64,000 nt of DNA from Meconema thalassinum (taxonomy: Eukaryota > Arthropoda > Insecta > Orthoptera > Tettigoniidae): contig OX336392.1 of NCBI GenBank assembly GCA_946902985.2, forward strand, positions 19,318,716-19,382,715. Reading direction: 5' to 3'. A program made the translations under genes and the position numbers. Within the stretch, counting starts at the first letter, position 1. Each line of letters starts with the position of its first letter. Below, in pieces: positions 33,326 to 44,190 of this stretch. The notes beneath the pieces are model-generated. The model searched no databases, was not told the origin of the DNA, and was given only the letters and a program-made list of their open reading frames with translations.

Positions 33326-34746
33326 CATAACGAATAGAATAAGAAGTGATAACACTGGCCTGGTCCGCCGCAGCGCAGCGCAGCGCTGGCTCCGATCTGT
33401 GATGTAAGTTAGCATTGGCGCTTACGAGACTTTTAAAACCTTGCGACCTGTTTTACATGTTCAAACACCGCAAGATATCCTCATAGGTGCTAATAAGTTC
33501 GACATCTCCACTTACTTTACTGTGCCCAATTATATTTTAATAAGTCGTCTCCTGTAATAGTCCAGTTTCGACAATAAGCGAAGAAAGAGTGCAAGTTCAA
33601 AATGCAATTAGTTTTGCCAGCTATCGGTAAATTTAAAAAAAAGAACGGGAAAATTAACCTCGCTATCAGAAAGGATTTCTTCACATTGTTATACATTTTA
33701 CATACCCTTAACAGACTTGCAACACAGAAAGAAAAAAGCCGTACGAACGCAACTTTCAACTTTACTGTAGATTACTATAAAATTCAATAATAACCATAAA
33801 TTTCACTCCAAAAACACCAAAATCAGTAAACTACCATCATTTCAGAAGAACTTAACATTAAACAGACATAGAAGGCATAGTCATGACCCCTTCATAGAGT
33901 AGGCTATTGTCTAAAACTGATCACGCCTCCTTCAGCATTACGGTACATATATGTTTTTTAACTCATTGTCTTTTTATTCTCATCCCTTTCTTCACAGAGG
34001 TAGTCTTTAATGGCATCAAGAGCATTTTTATTTACACCATACTGGACAAATACTTAGGCAAATAGGAAATATATGTGGAACCGAATAGTCTTTCAATCGC
34101 CAGTTGGTTCTTGGGAGAAGTAATACTTCCATCCCTTCTATCACAAATTTGTCAAATTCAACAATTAAATCTTCTGAAAAGTGAGCATCGCAGATGTAGG
34201 ACTTTTCAGTAAGTTCCCTATCCTTCCCTGGTATGGCCCCTTTCCACTTGATAAAACGTTCCTTATCTTTAGGAGGTTTGAAAAACCGTCTGACCTCTTA
34301 ACAGTCCCCATAGCTAGATCTGCATCCTGGTACAAAAGAGCAAGGCATCTTCACTACTCACATTAAGCACTCATGAAAATGTAAGGGCTAAACTGCTGTT
34401 TACTTACATTAAATAACAATAAAATTAACACACGAAGATAACGTCAACACACGACAAGAAATTAAATTCCATTTCAGTTAATGCTTCCTACAATAGCATT
34501 TCAGGTATTAATACTATGAAGTAATAGTGTAAGCACTTGTATATCAATAAACGTTTGCACAGAACACCACCAAACACTCCGACCGATTAAATACTTAATA
34601 TATCGCACATAAACACATAAACATATGTGGAAATCAACAATCTCAAGTCGACTGTAGCGCTGCGTAGCGGCGAGTGCCAACCCGATCCGTAGTCATTACA
34701 TGCTATTGAGGGAGAAGAGATCACACTTTATATTCTATTCGTTATG
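33326..34746 (-). mobile_element. P-like transposon with THAP-domain remnant
   Basis: The inverted termini CATAACGAATAGAATAAGAA (33326) and its counterpart (reverse complement CATAACGAATAGAATATAAA ending at 34746) match for about 28 bp with few mismatches. The repeat GTTCCAG (33319-33325 and 34747-34753) flanks the element as a 7-bp TSD. GC-rich inner ends both contain GCGCAGCGCT-like motifs. A THAP domain on the minus strand, the DNA-binding domain of P transposases, supports a P-like assignment, though P elements normally give 8-bp TSDs. The rest of the 1.4 kb shows no catalytic region, so it looks internally deleted. Confidence 0.7.
34066..34348 (-). pseudogene. THAP zinc-finger domain, one premature stop
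   Basis: The minus strand from ATG at 34348 reads MPCSFVPGC, an in-frame TAA after GDC, then RRFFKPPKDKERFIKWKGAI, SYICDAHFSED and finally LKDYSVPHIFP. The zinc ligands fit C3, C9 and the CDAH pair. The invariant W (FIKWK), the F-P core and the closing AVPxIF-like motif (VPHIF) are present. THAP domains bind transposon ends in P elements and occur in many animal transcription factors. The stop codon makes this copy nonfunctional unless it is read otherwise. Confidence 0.8.
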
Positions 34747-34753
34747 GTTCCAG

Positions 34754-35296
34754 TTTTAATTTTCCATTTTTTTCCCCTGCAGATTCTATATTCATGGTAT
34801 GGTCACCTTGGAAGAGAGGAACATGATTTTATTGTTCCATTCCAAGCATGAAATTTATTTGGCTATATTGCATAATTCTAGTTTCTTAAAACCATGCCCT
34901 TGAGGTGTCTATTTGCATCAGGCACTGTATAGCTTTATAAATGAGTCTATTAAATGTGCCTAGAGTGGAGGGGCTTTTAACAATCTTGGGACGTAGCCTG
35001 TGAATGTTCTAGCCTGTTGTAAAATCAATTTTAGAGTAAAAAAGTGTATATCAGTGGGATTTTGCTTTGTACTGTGTGTCCTATCAAGTATTGAAAATAG
35101 TTCTTGTAACAAGTGGCCCTAATAACATGAACAGCCTCTGTAGTTCTCTTAACTGAGGAGTTCAAATGTTTATCATTCAGCCATTTCTGTTCTTACTTTT
35201 GTGAACTTCATATTGGAAAAAAAAAAAAAAAATCGGATTACTAGACTTGGTAGTAAATCAAAATTTTCAAATCAAAACAAATAGAAACTCACTTAG
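34754..35296. other. Unassigned AT-rich DNA
   Basis: Contains an A-rich run at 35218-35232 and no recognisable gene. Confidence 0.4.
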
Positions 35297-35298
35297 TA

Positions 35299-35949
35299 TA
35301 GGGTCATTATCTATGTGCGCCCCGATAAACACGTCAAGCTAAGCCGGCTGTGACTGGGGCAGATTGCAGGCGCGTGTACCTGGTTCAGCCAGTGGTTGGC
35401 ACGCACTTTCACACTTTTACCAAACATGTTCAATAATGTGCACTTACAGTGCCCAAAGCCGATGCTGAAAATGTCCTCCCTCTCTTGTAACACACTCCTG
35501 ATATCTTCTGATGAAAGAATGTCTGTCAACTCTTTTATTATTTACGGAGCCTGTTTCCTTGAATCGTTTAGCAAGTCTCCTAATTGTACTGGCATTAGGC
35601 ACAGGTCTTTCTGGAAACTTATTTTTGAAATTTTCTTCTTGTTTCAGAACAAGTTTTTCTGCTTTTCTTGTAAGAATTATGGATAAACACATGTTCGTGC
35701 AATGTGAATTGGTGTCTAAGCATAACCAACAATCACAGTAATCACAATACTCACTAAACGTGCAACACTAACGTCTAAGCTTTGCAGATACACGTCGATA
35801 TGAATGACAAAACTCGTGTGAACTAACGATAGGAGTCAGCAGAGCGCGCCAACCCCCGGCTGAACCATGTACGCGCGCCCTCGATCTGCGTCAGTGACAG
35901 CCAGCTTAGCTTGCCGTGTTTATTGAGGTGCACATAGATAATGACCCTG
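35299..35949 (-). mobile_element. Tc1/mariner-type TIR element with HTH coding remnant
   Basis: The long inverted termini begin YAGGGTCATTATCTATGTGC and extend about 90 bp inward with scattered differences (inner matches include AGCTAAGC and TGGTTCAGCC). TA dinucleotides at 35297-35298 and 35950-35951 fit the TA target duplication of the superfamily. At 651 bp it is too short for a full transposase, but it still carries an N-terminal helix-turn-helix region on the minus strand. Confidence 0.82.
35444..35692 (-). pseudogene. DUF4817-like helix-turn-helix region of a transposase
   Basis: Within an 82-residue frame, the stretch KFPERPVPNASTIRRLAKRF plus KETGSVNNKR resembles the HTH (DUF4817-type) found at the N terminus of insect Tc1/mariner-like proteins, where it binds DNA. 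A second, overlapping minus-strand frame (35311-35529) reads DILSSEDIRSVLQER, consistent with a frameshift after the HTH. No DDE/D catalytic domain remains. The domain name is from memory of the motif, not from a search. Confidence 0.65.
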
Positions 35950-35951
35950 TA

Positions 35952-36483
35952 GTATCAGTTGCCACATCTAAAATACAAACACCTGAAGTTTAGCTCCTTG
36001 AAACAACAATAGAAGTAACAAATATAATTTAGAGATGGTGACTTCCACTCTTGGCTGAGAAATCACGGTGTGGATTTTAGTGTGCTTGTTAGTACCATTG
36101 AAGGAGAGAGACTTCCACCACGAATACGATGAGGCAGTGGGCAAAATGTTGGATTCATTTGAATTTTAGTTATAAATGCGGTTTTTGGTTTTCATGTGCC
36201 CCTCCCTAGGGAAATTCTGGATCTGCCATTGAGACACCTACACACTCTAGGAAGTGTTATTACTTTCTCATTGTCATGAACAATCATTTATGTAAGATAA
36301 GTTGTAGAGCACTGAAGAAGGATCAGAACGAAGAAGGAAAGGAGCATGGAGTGTGTAGAGTTATGGTAAAGTAGGGCTCAACCTTCACATAATGTTAATA
36401 TTTGTAGCTGAACAGTTACTGCACTAGGAAGTTGATTAAGAACATCATCCATGGAAAATTAATCTACCAATTAAATACTAGAG
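35952..36483. other. AT-rich DNA with a possible solitary hAT end
   Basis: At 36195-36235 the reverse complement reads CAATGGCAGATCCAGAATTT, then CCCTAGGGAGGGG, which resembles a hAT terminus. No partner terminus or TSD was found, so only a remnant is suggested. Confidence 0.4.
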
Positions 36484-36496
36484 AGTCTTGAGTGAA

Positions 36497-36545
36497 GGGG
36501 CAGATGACCTCGCTGTTCTGCCCCTTAAAACAATAATAACCAACT
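36497..36545 (+). mobile_element. 49-bp LINE-c micro-insertion (hairpin and tail only)
   Basis: A perfect 13-bp TSD, AGTCTTGAGTGAA (36484-36496 and 36546-36558), encloses 49 bp. The insert is only the LINE-c terminal hairpin, with a perfect 8-bp stem GGGGCAGA/TCTGCCCC, followed by TTAAAACAATAATAACC. It is an extreme 5' truncation. Confidence 0.92.
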
Positions 36546-36558
36546 AGTCTTGAGTGAA

Positions 36559-38390
36559 AAGTATATGACTCCCAAAAAAATATTTCTTTCACAATTATAT
36601 TTCAGTTTCAGCTGGCAGGCAGTTTACAAAGGTAAATATATTTATAACTTTAATAAAGCATGGTATAATTTGTTAACAGACAATGTCTAGGTTAAAAATA
36701 ATCATGATGAATATTAGACATGAAGACAATGTGATATTCTGAAAGAAGTGACAGTACACAGCAACAGCAAAAATAACCTGAAATTATCTTGGAAGAAATT
36801 TTAAGGCTTTCTTTGTAAGGTAGTCAAACATTTTTACTACAGTTAATCAGTTGGTTGAATTGTTGTGTCTATTTTGGTTGTTGTCGATATTGCTGAGTAA
36901 TGTGTACTGTGGTCGAAAGAAAATATTAATTCAGTGTTAAAGAATTGTGAGCGTTTTAATTTAGCATGTAATTTGAATGATACATAAATTGTCCAGGAAA
37001 TTTTGGTACTGGTACTGGGATTTTATGCACATAAACATAATTTTCTGTATATAGTATTGTCTGCAAAATTGTAACAAACCATGGCATAACATGGCTTCCT
37101 AGCAATAACAATCTAGGTAAAACATTTTTTATTTTTTTATTTTATGTTTTTGTCAAGTACCAGGATAACCAACAAACCCCTGATGCTCTTTCTAAAAATG
37201 TGTAACAAATTTTTTATTATTATTCAAGGTAAATCTGTAGTCAACACTAAAATCATTTACTAAAGAGCATTTACACACACACATCCTACGCCATTTCCAT
37301 CACACTTTTTTTTATAGAGGGAAACAAGTGAACACATGAATGGAAATAAAACAACTGAAAGTGAAGATTTGCAAGAGTTTGCTTCATGCTTGATATTCGA
37401 CAAGAACAACACTTTCTTGCTAATAATCGCAATGTTTTTCACCTAACTTGACAGTATATGTCATACACTCGCAAAAAATAAAAACAAAAATAATTTTATA
37501 TATATTTATATACATTATATATTTCAAATGCAGTCAAAAGCCTGAGGAAACAGGTTAAAGTACATTTCTAGCATCTATTCCAATGTTAAATGGTAATTTC
37601 CAAGAACAAACAAATACTGTATTTATACCTCCAGGCAAACCCTGTTAATGGTACACTATTGTTTTCTTTTAAATAATCTTTGGAGTAGCATAGAGTAAGG
37701 ATAAATTAGTTCATCCTCCATCATTATTTTGAATGTGCAATTTAAATACCTGTAAGTATTCTTCACTACTTGACTTGTTTTCCACTTTCCATTCATTATC
37801 AAATTCTTTAATGTGCGAGCCCACTTCCGACACTTGATATGGCCCTGTCATCAGCTAACGTTGATGATCTTTATTCACAATATGAGAAAATAATCAAACA
37901 AACAATGAGATGTATGTAATTCTAGGCACTTAGAGAACAATGAAGCCTTCATGGCAATGTATGGACAACTATTACATTCCTTTACAAGGTTTGAAAATGT
38001 ACAATAATGTTACACACCTGATCTAACAATTGGAATGGCAATAGAACTACTTGTTACCTCAACAAGAGTATTTACCGTTATCTTGACTTTCTGATACCAT
38101 TTTGAATGTTGAGAACAACATTAACAGCCAGAATAACAGTTTAATTAAACATACAAAGTCTTCCAATGTTAACATAACTTCAAATAAAATATAGAACAAA
38201 TGAACCTTTAAATGTGATCTGTGAGACCCTTATCAGCTCATTAAAATGTAATGTGTAGGCCCTATTACAAGTCTTTAAACAAGACTAAAGGGATATTTAT
38301 TTACATGGTAGTATACTGTTTATTGGAAGTTTACAAAGAATATCCAACATATTCCCTAATTTCTTAGCAGAATACTCCAGACCACCTTGT
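36559..38390. other. 1.8 kb of unique-looking AT-rich DNA
   Basis: I see no gene, SINE or transposon terminus. Simple AT-rich tracts (for example TATATA near 37498-37520) and T runs occur. Confidence 0.5.
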
Positions 38391-38560
38391 GGTAGAGCTG
38401 AGAGTTGGAATGGGATACACTCAGCCTTGTGAAGCAAAACTGAAAAAAGTGTGATTTCCACCTTGGCCATCCTAGAAGTGGTTTTCCGTAGTTTCCACCC
38501 CAGGCAAATGCCAGGATGGATCCTAACTTAAGGCTACGGCCACCTACATCCCAATCCTTG
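38391..38560 (+). mobile_element. SINE family 2, internal fragment
   Basis: It matches the body of the family 2 copy at 43850-44190: the blocks ACTCAGCCTTGTGAAGCAAA, GAAGTGGTTTTCCGTAG and CAGGATGG. Head and tail are missing. Confidence 0.7.
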
Positions 38561-38593
38561 CCTCAGTTACAAAACAAAGAAAAAAACTTCAAC

Positions 38594-39762
38594 AACGTAG
38601 TTTGGTTGGTTCCTGCGACAACGCGGTCATGTAACCCCGTGTACTTTGGGTGTGTGTAGAATCCGTCTGATAACTGGTATTAATTGTGATAGCTGTATTA
38701 GTGTGTGTTATCTTTAGTGGTAGGGGGAATATTGCAGTAGATGGAAAACCATTACAAGTTCTGAAAAGCTTCAAATACTTAGGGAGTGTCCTAACAGAAG
38801 ATGGAAGGATAAGTGAGCAAGATGGTAAGAGGATCCAACTAGTAAATGGGTTTTACCAGAGTGTGAGGGGTCTGGTGTTGAACCAGGAAGTTCCGGAGAA
38901 ATGTAAAAGAATCTTGTATTCGACATATTACACACCTATATTGACGTATGCAGCAGGCACGTGGACAACAACTAAACGGGAGGAAAGTAGAATCCAGGCA
39001 GCTGAGATGAAGTTCCTTAGAGGTATAATTGGAAAGACCCGCAGAGACAAAATCAGAAACAAGAAAATTAGGAAGAAAACAGGATTCCCAAAGTTACAAG
39101 ACAAAATCGAAAACAGTAAGCTAAAATGGTATGGACATATGATGCGAATGGGAGAAGACCGAGTCCCGAAGCGATTATTTACTGAGAAAGTCACGGGAAG
39201 GCGCCAAAGGGGAAGGCCGAGGATGAGGTGGATGGATGCAGTGAGGGAGAGCGTTGAGAAAAGAGGAGTGAAAGTGGAGGATGTACTGGAAGAGGGACGA
39301 GAGTGGTGGAGAGACAGAAGAGTACGGAGGTCCTTGATTCACACCCCAACCCAGTTCACTGGAACCGGGAAATGAAGAAGAAGAAGAAGATCTGTAATTC
39401 AGGTAAGGACTGCTGCCGATCAATTTCAAGTAGTTCCTACTTTTGCTACCAAATACTGCCATCAACGACACTTAGCCTCGAACTTGGCTACTAGATGCCA
39501 CCACAACCGCACCTGGTGGCGAACGTTGGGACTTTGAGCGTTAATCAAATCTAACCTACAAATTATAGCTGCATACAAATTTAGTTAGCGGAAGGTTCTT
39601 TTACATGCCATAGATCTATGACATGGACCCGCCAGCTTTACTTCCTCTCGGAAGGAAGGCATACTGAGGGATTTTTAACGCTCTTAAAAAATCCGACGAC
39701 TTCGGCCGGGTTTGAACCCGTGATGTTGGGCATAGAAGCTCGGCATGCTGCCAACTCCTTGA
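38594..39762 (-). mobile_element. SINE family 1 on minus strand, split by a LINE
   Basis: The tail (GGTTGGTTCC, hairpin GTTACATGACC region) lies at 38594-38713. The body resumes at 39390 and reaches the B box (reverse complement of GGTTCAAACCC) near 39705-39716 and the partial A-box region, ending near 39762. The interruption is the LINE at 38714-39389. Confidence 0.85.
38714..39389 (+). mobile_element. 5'-truncated LINE inserted in a SINE
   Basis: A single open frame runs from the junction to a stop at 39373-39375: FKYLGSVLTEDGRISE, ILTYAAGTWTTTKREESRIQ, AAEMKFLRGIIGKTRR, KLKWYGHMMRMGEDRVPKR and GRRQRGRPRMRWMDAVRESV. These are the thumb and C-terminal blocks of a LINE polyprotein; the catalytic RT core is missing. 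The insert ends in a (GAA)n tail. ATCT at both SINE junctions may be a short TSD. The intact frame indicates a fairly recent event, and the copy is close in sequence to the insert at 61225-61868. Confidence 0.88.
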
Positions 39763-39789
39763 GAGTTAAATATTCAGGAACTCGTGTAG

Positions 39790-40440
39790 TATACGTTGCC
39801 CGCCACCTTTGAAATCCGAAAATTTTTCTATAGAAATGGCCAATGATACTAATATACAGGAGTTGAATATTTTATCGCTAGAGTGTGTTACTGTATTTTT
39901 TCAGAGTGCCAACATTATTGTTTCCAGACCAATATTTTCATCCAGACCAATGGTTTTCGCCTAGACCAATAAAGGTTAGGTAGCGCTGCCCTGCGGGCCG
40001 CGTTAGGCTAATATAAAATCCCCTGTTTTTTTCACGCACAGTGGGGGTAGTCATGCATCAATAATCTTTATCCAGGCCAATGGTTTTGCCTAGTAGTGCA
40101 ATCAGTAAGTTGGCAGCAAACATGGCGACGTGCTTTTTGATAATTTTATTACTTGAAAGTTAATGTTGACAATTTCCTTATTTTGGAAGTGTTTACGCGG
40201 TGTTTGTTAATGGCAGATGGCTTTAATAACGGGGCAGAGTAACTACAAACCATTTTCAGAGCACTACTGAGTATAACAACGCACTTATACTACACTAGAG
40301 CCAATATTCATCTTTGTTGCCTTGGAAGAGACTGCTTGTTGAACTGTAGAACCACCACTTGACAGTCGACACTTGTATTTGCAGTATAGTAAATGATGAA
40401 ACCTATTGAATAGTTGGAGTCCTGTAGGCTATTGTTTTGT
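39790..40440. other. Unassigned DNA with CCAGACCAAT-like repeats
   Basis: The short motif CCAGACCAAT and close variants occur four times between 39925 and 40085 (twice followed by GGTTTT). No gene is recognised. Confidence 0.4.
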
Positions 40441-40446
40441 TGTTGA

Positions 40447-40800
40447 TTCTGTTAGGGGCTTTGCGACATTGTGGTCATGTAGGCCCGTGAACTTGGATGT
40501 GTGCAGAATTTGTCTGATAACCTGTGTCGCTGTGATGTCTGTATGAGTGTGTGTATTGGAACTTGAGGAAGGATTTGGGTAGGAAGCGGCCTTGGCATTA
40601 AGTTGGGTACCATCCCGGCATTTTCCTGGAGCAGAAGTGGGGAAACTACGGAAAACCACTTTCAGGATGACTGAGGTAGAAATTGAACCCGCCTCTTCTC
40701 AGACAAGCTCTCAAACCAGAATTAACTTCTTGGCAGAGCGAGGAATCAAACCCGGGCCTCCGCGGTGACAGTCAGGTATGTTAGTCACTATGCAACTAGA
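40447..40800 (-). mobile_element. SINE family 2, near full length
   Basis: Minus strand order: tRNA-like head near 40735-40800 with a B-box-like GGTTTGATTCC, then the body, then the ACCTGTGTTATTGTG-like block and the hairpin (GGGGC core near 40450-40480). It shares its 3' third with family 1. Confidence 0.75.
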
Positions 40801-40892
40801 AGGATAAGCTATATATTTGAGTTCGATGTCAAGATGGAAACTGTTGGCTTGTGGTAAAGTGATTTACTGTAATGAGTTATTACAAAAACTTT

Positions 40893-41397
40893 GGTTGGTT
40901 CCTCAGTTTAGGTACTGCGACAATGCGGTAGCCCCGTGTACTTTGGGTGTGTGTAGAATTGTCTGATAACCGGTGTTAATTGTGATGACTGTGTTAGTGT
41001 GTGTTATCTGTTATTAATTCAAGTAAGGACTGCAGACGATAATTTTAAGTAGTTCCTACTTTCGCTATCAAATACTACCAACCACGTCACCTAGCTGTGA
41101 ACTTGGCTACTACTAAATGCCATCGCAACCAGAGCCTGGTGACGAACATTGGAACTTAAGAGCATTAATTAAACCTAACCTACAAATTTTGCTTCACGCA
41201 AGCTTAGTTAGTGGAAGGTTCTTTTACATGCCATAAATATATGACCTGGGCCCGCCGACTTTACTTCCCCTCCAAAGGAAGCCATACCGAGGGAATTTTA
41301 ACGCTCTTAAAAAATCCGACGACTTCGGCCGGGTTTGAACCCGTGATCTTGGGTATAGAAGCCCAGCATGCTACCAACTACTCCACCGAAGCCGCTT
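40893..41397 (-). mobile_element. SINE family 1, full length
   Basis: A complete copy with the tRNA-like head at the right end (B box around 41330, A-box region around 41375) and the hairpin and tail at the left. A 10-bp TSD, CAAAAACTTT, is seen at 40883-40892 and 41398-41407. Confidence 0.9.
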
Positions 41398-41407
41398 CAA
41401 AAACTTT

Positions 41408-41884
41408 AATAATAAATAAAAGATCGTACAATGTACAAATACTTTTTAAAATATCTAAGAACCAGTGGCAGAACAATACATAAATTACTGCCCAGTAGTT
41501 CTTGCTTGCTGACAGGAGAACCGCTTGCTTACCAGCACAAGAAGACGGGAGCTTGTCCACGTCGCTGTGGGTAGGGGAGATCTGATTGTCTGTTATCGTC
41601 TTGGCACTGATACATTCGATTCCCATTGGTGCGACTGCTCAAATCATGCACTGGTGCAAGACGTGGCTTAGGAGATTTCCGTCAACAATCTTCATAACGC
41701 TCTTCGAAAGACAAGGAGTCGGAGCAATTTGAAAATTTTGGTGTGAAGTACAAGGACAAAAGTATGAGCTCTTTGTTATAGGAATTATGTTGTTTAAAGT
41801 TTAGTTGTTCTGATACAGACAATACAACGTGGAACGACGAGCATTTTGGATCAATGAATGAATTTGGCTACTCTGATTCTCACT
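41408..41884. other. Unassigned spacer
   Basis: No gene or repeat is recognised. Confidence 0.4.
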
Positions 41885-42620
41885 GTGGATTAAATTACTG
41901 GTACTTTCCTTTCCTTCCAGTTATCTTTATTGCTCATCATCACCAGTTTATCTGCCTCATGGTCCGTCTCTTTAGCAACACGTTTCATCAGCTCATAAGA
42001 TTTATCAATCTTGATGGAATCCAGCATCTGAAACCTTCTTCTTCCTCTTTGGATTTTCCCTTGGACTGTTCCTTCTAATGCACTTTTCACCAAACCATCT
42101 CCTCTTACGCAGTGTCCAATCCAATCATTTTGTTTTTCCTAATCTTCTTTAGCTTCATTCTCTCTTCTCCTACTTTCCTTAATATTTCCTCATTTCTCAC
42201 TTTGTTCTTCCAACTAATTCTCACCATTCTCTTCCAGAACCACATTTCGGAAGCCTCTATTTTTCTCTCGTCTTCTTTCCTAAGTGTCCAAGTTTCCGCT
42301 CCATACATTGCTACACTCCAAACAAAACATTTCACTAATCTCTTCCTTAGGCTTACTTTCATTGCTCCATAAAATAATTTTCTTTTCTTACTGAAGGCTT
42401 CTTTTGCTATCACAATCCTTGTTTATATTTCTTTAGTGCAAATCATTTCTTGTGTAACCCAACTTCCTAGGTATTTAAAACTATCTATTTGTTCAATTTC
42501 ATCTTCTAATTTTATTGTAATTTTTTCACCTTTACAACTTACGACCATACATTTTGTTTTTTTCTCATTTATTTTCATGCCATATATTTTACAAATTTCA
42601 TGACTAATTTCCATAAATGC
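41885..42620 (-). pseudogene. Decayed LINE RT C-terminal region
   Basis: Three consecutive minus-strand blocks in different frames: ICKIYGMKINEKKTKCMVV ... SFKYLGSWVTQE (42614-42423), KRLVKCFVWSVAMYGAETWT ... FWKRMVRISWKNKVRNEEIL (42413-42105), and KSALEGTVQGKIQRGRRRFQ ML (42093-41890). The order matches LINE thumb and tail regions, and the frameshifts show decay. The catalytic core and the tail/TSD are not seen. Confidence 0.83.
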
Positions 42621-42982
42621 AGCACGAATGAAGGAACAGTATTCGAAGTTCAGAGCATGCTCAAGTGAATGAAAGAAGATGAGGAAACCTATGACATAAA
42701 CTGAAGAGCGGAAGTAGGCAGAGGTGCCATGCTTACCAAACTTCTAATAATTTATACAATGTTCTTAAAAAAATATATATAAAGGGATTCCCTGTCTCTT
42801 GCACGTGTTTACAAAGAGAGGAGGAACGCTGCATTGGGCCCGTTCCATGAGACTGATTACTTCAATATGTCGAAGCTTATATTCTACAGCCATATCGTAG
42901 GGGATGTAGAATTCCTTGTATCTGGCAAGCATGAGAACAGTGATGTTTAAGAACCTTTGCCGGTCAACTGGAAACTCAACCA

Positions 42983-43210
42983 CTATAGGCAGCATACCCA
43001 GTAAAAGGTCTCAAATATTGCAGTTAGGGATATTACAATTATTTCTACAATGATAAATAATGCCGAGTTGACTTGAGTTAGTTTCTTTCTTGCAAGCTGA
43101 AGTACCCTTATAGGGTGCCGGGTATAAGTAGTTTTATTGTAAACATCCCATTCAGCCAATGCACATTTCATCATAATTTGTGATACATGTTGAATAATTG
43201 TATGATCCAT
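42983..43210 (-). pseudogene. Possible chemoreceptor-like membrane protein fragment
   Basis: A 75-residue minus-strand frame has a block ALAEWDVYNKTTY, then LQLARKKLTQVNSALFIIVE and a hydrophobic IIVISLTAIFETFYWV segment. The order of a W-Y motif, an R-K segment and a final membrane span resembles the C-terminal exon of insect odorant receptors. No neighbouring exons or splice sites were confirmed, and the match is by pattern only, so this could be a chance frame. Confidence 0.25.
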
Positions 43211-43249
43211 CCACTGGTGCTAAATTCAGTATAAAGACCTTTCAGCTGT

Positions 43250-43753
43250 TTAGCGCCTTCGGTGTCGTAGTTGGTAGCATGCTGGGCTTCTATATCAAAG
43301 ATCGCGGGGTCAAACCCGGCCAAAGTCGTCGGATTTTTTAAGAGCGTTAGAAATCCCTCAGTATGCCTTCCTTCAGAGGGGAAGTAAAGCCAGCGGGCCC
43401 ATGTCATAGATTTATGGCATGATAAAGAACCTTCCACTAATTACACTTGTGTGAAGCTAAATTATAGGTTATATTTGACTAACACTCTTAGGTTCCAACG
43501 TTCGTTGCCAGGAGCCAACTGCGGTGGTATCTAGTAACAAAGTTCAGTACTAGTTGGTTGTTGACAGTGGTGTTTGGTAGCAAAAGTTGGAACTACTTAA
43601 AAGTCGAATGTTTGCAGTCTGTACTTGAATAAAAACAGTTAACACACACTAATACAGCCATCACTGGTTATCAGACAGATTCTACACACACCCAAAGTAC
43701 ACGGGGCTACATGACCGCGTTGTCGCAGCCCCTAAACTGAGGAACCAACCAAC
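43250..43753 (+). mobile_element. SINE family 1, full length
   Basis: The head contains GCCTTCGGTGTCGTAGTTGG (A box with one change) and a mutated B box (GGGTCAAACCC). Body, hairpin and ACCAACC tail are complete. An 11-bp TSD, CTTTCAGCTGT, lies at 43239-43249 and 43754-43764. Confidence 0.9.
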
Positions 43754-43849
43754 CTTTCAGCTGTCTTTGCTCCAGGCGTTACTTCAGGATAGTGGTGTCA
43801 CTAGCAGTGGACTGCTCTGGCTGACAACATCAAAGATAAAATGTCTCGT

Positions 43850-44190
43850 TGCGTAGTGGCTAGCATGCTTGGCAGTCACGGTGGAGGTCCGGGTTCGATT
43901 CCCGGCACTGTCAAGAAATGTAATCCTGGTTTGAGGGCTCGACGGGGTATACTCAGCCTCGTGAGGCAAAACTGAGAAGAGGTGGGTTCTATTCCATCCT
44001 GGAAGTGGTTTTTCGTGGCTTCCACTTCTACTCCAGGAAAATGCCGGGATGGTACCGAACTTAGGGTCACGGCAGCTTCCTACCCAAATCCTACCTCAAT
44101 TACAAATACATACACACACACCCAAATACATGGGGCTACATGACCACGATGTTGCAAAGCCCCTAAAGAAACAAAAACAACAAGAACGAA
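43850..44190 (+). mobile_element. SINE family 2, full-length reference copy
   Basis: The tRNA-like head has GTAGTGGCTAGCATGC (A-box region) and a perfect B box, GGTTCGATTCC, at about 43893. The body includes GGTATACTCAGCCTCGTGAG and GAAGTGGTTTTTCGTGG. The tail carries CCCAAATACATGGGGCTACA and a hairpin close to that of family 1, ending in an A-rich run. The tRNA-like part is promoter sequence for RNA polymerase III; no true tRNA fold was confirmed. Confidence 0.85.

Noticed and set aside
42765..42995. 76-residue frame as the continuation of the chemoreceptor-like fragment
   Set aside because: It is in another frame after a stop, and its residues do not resemble that family.
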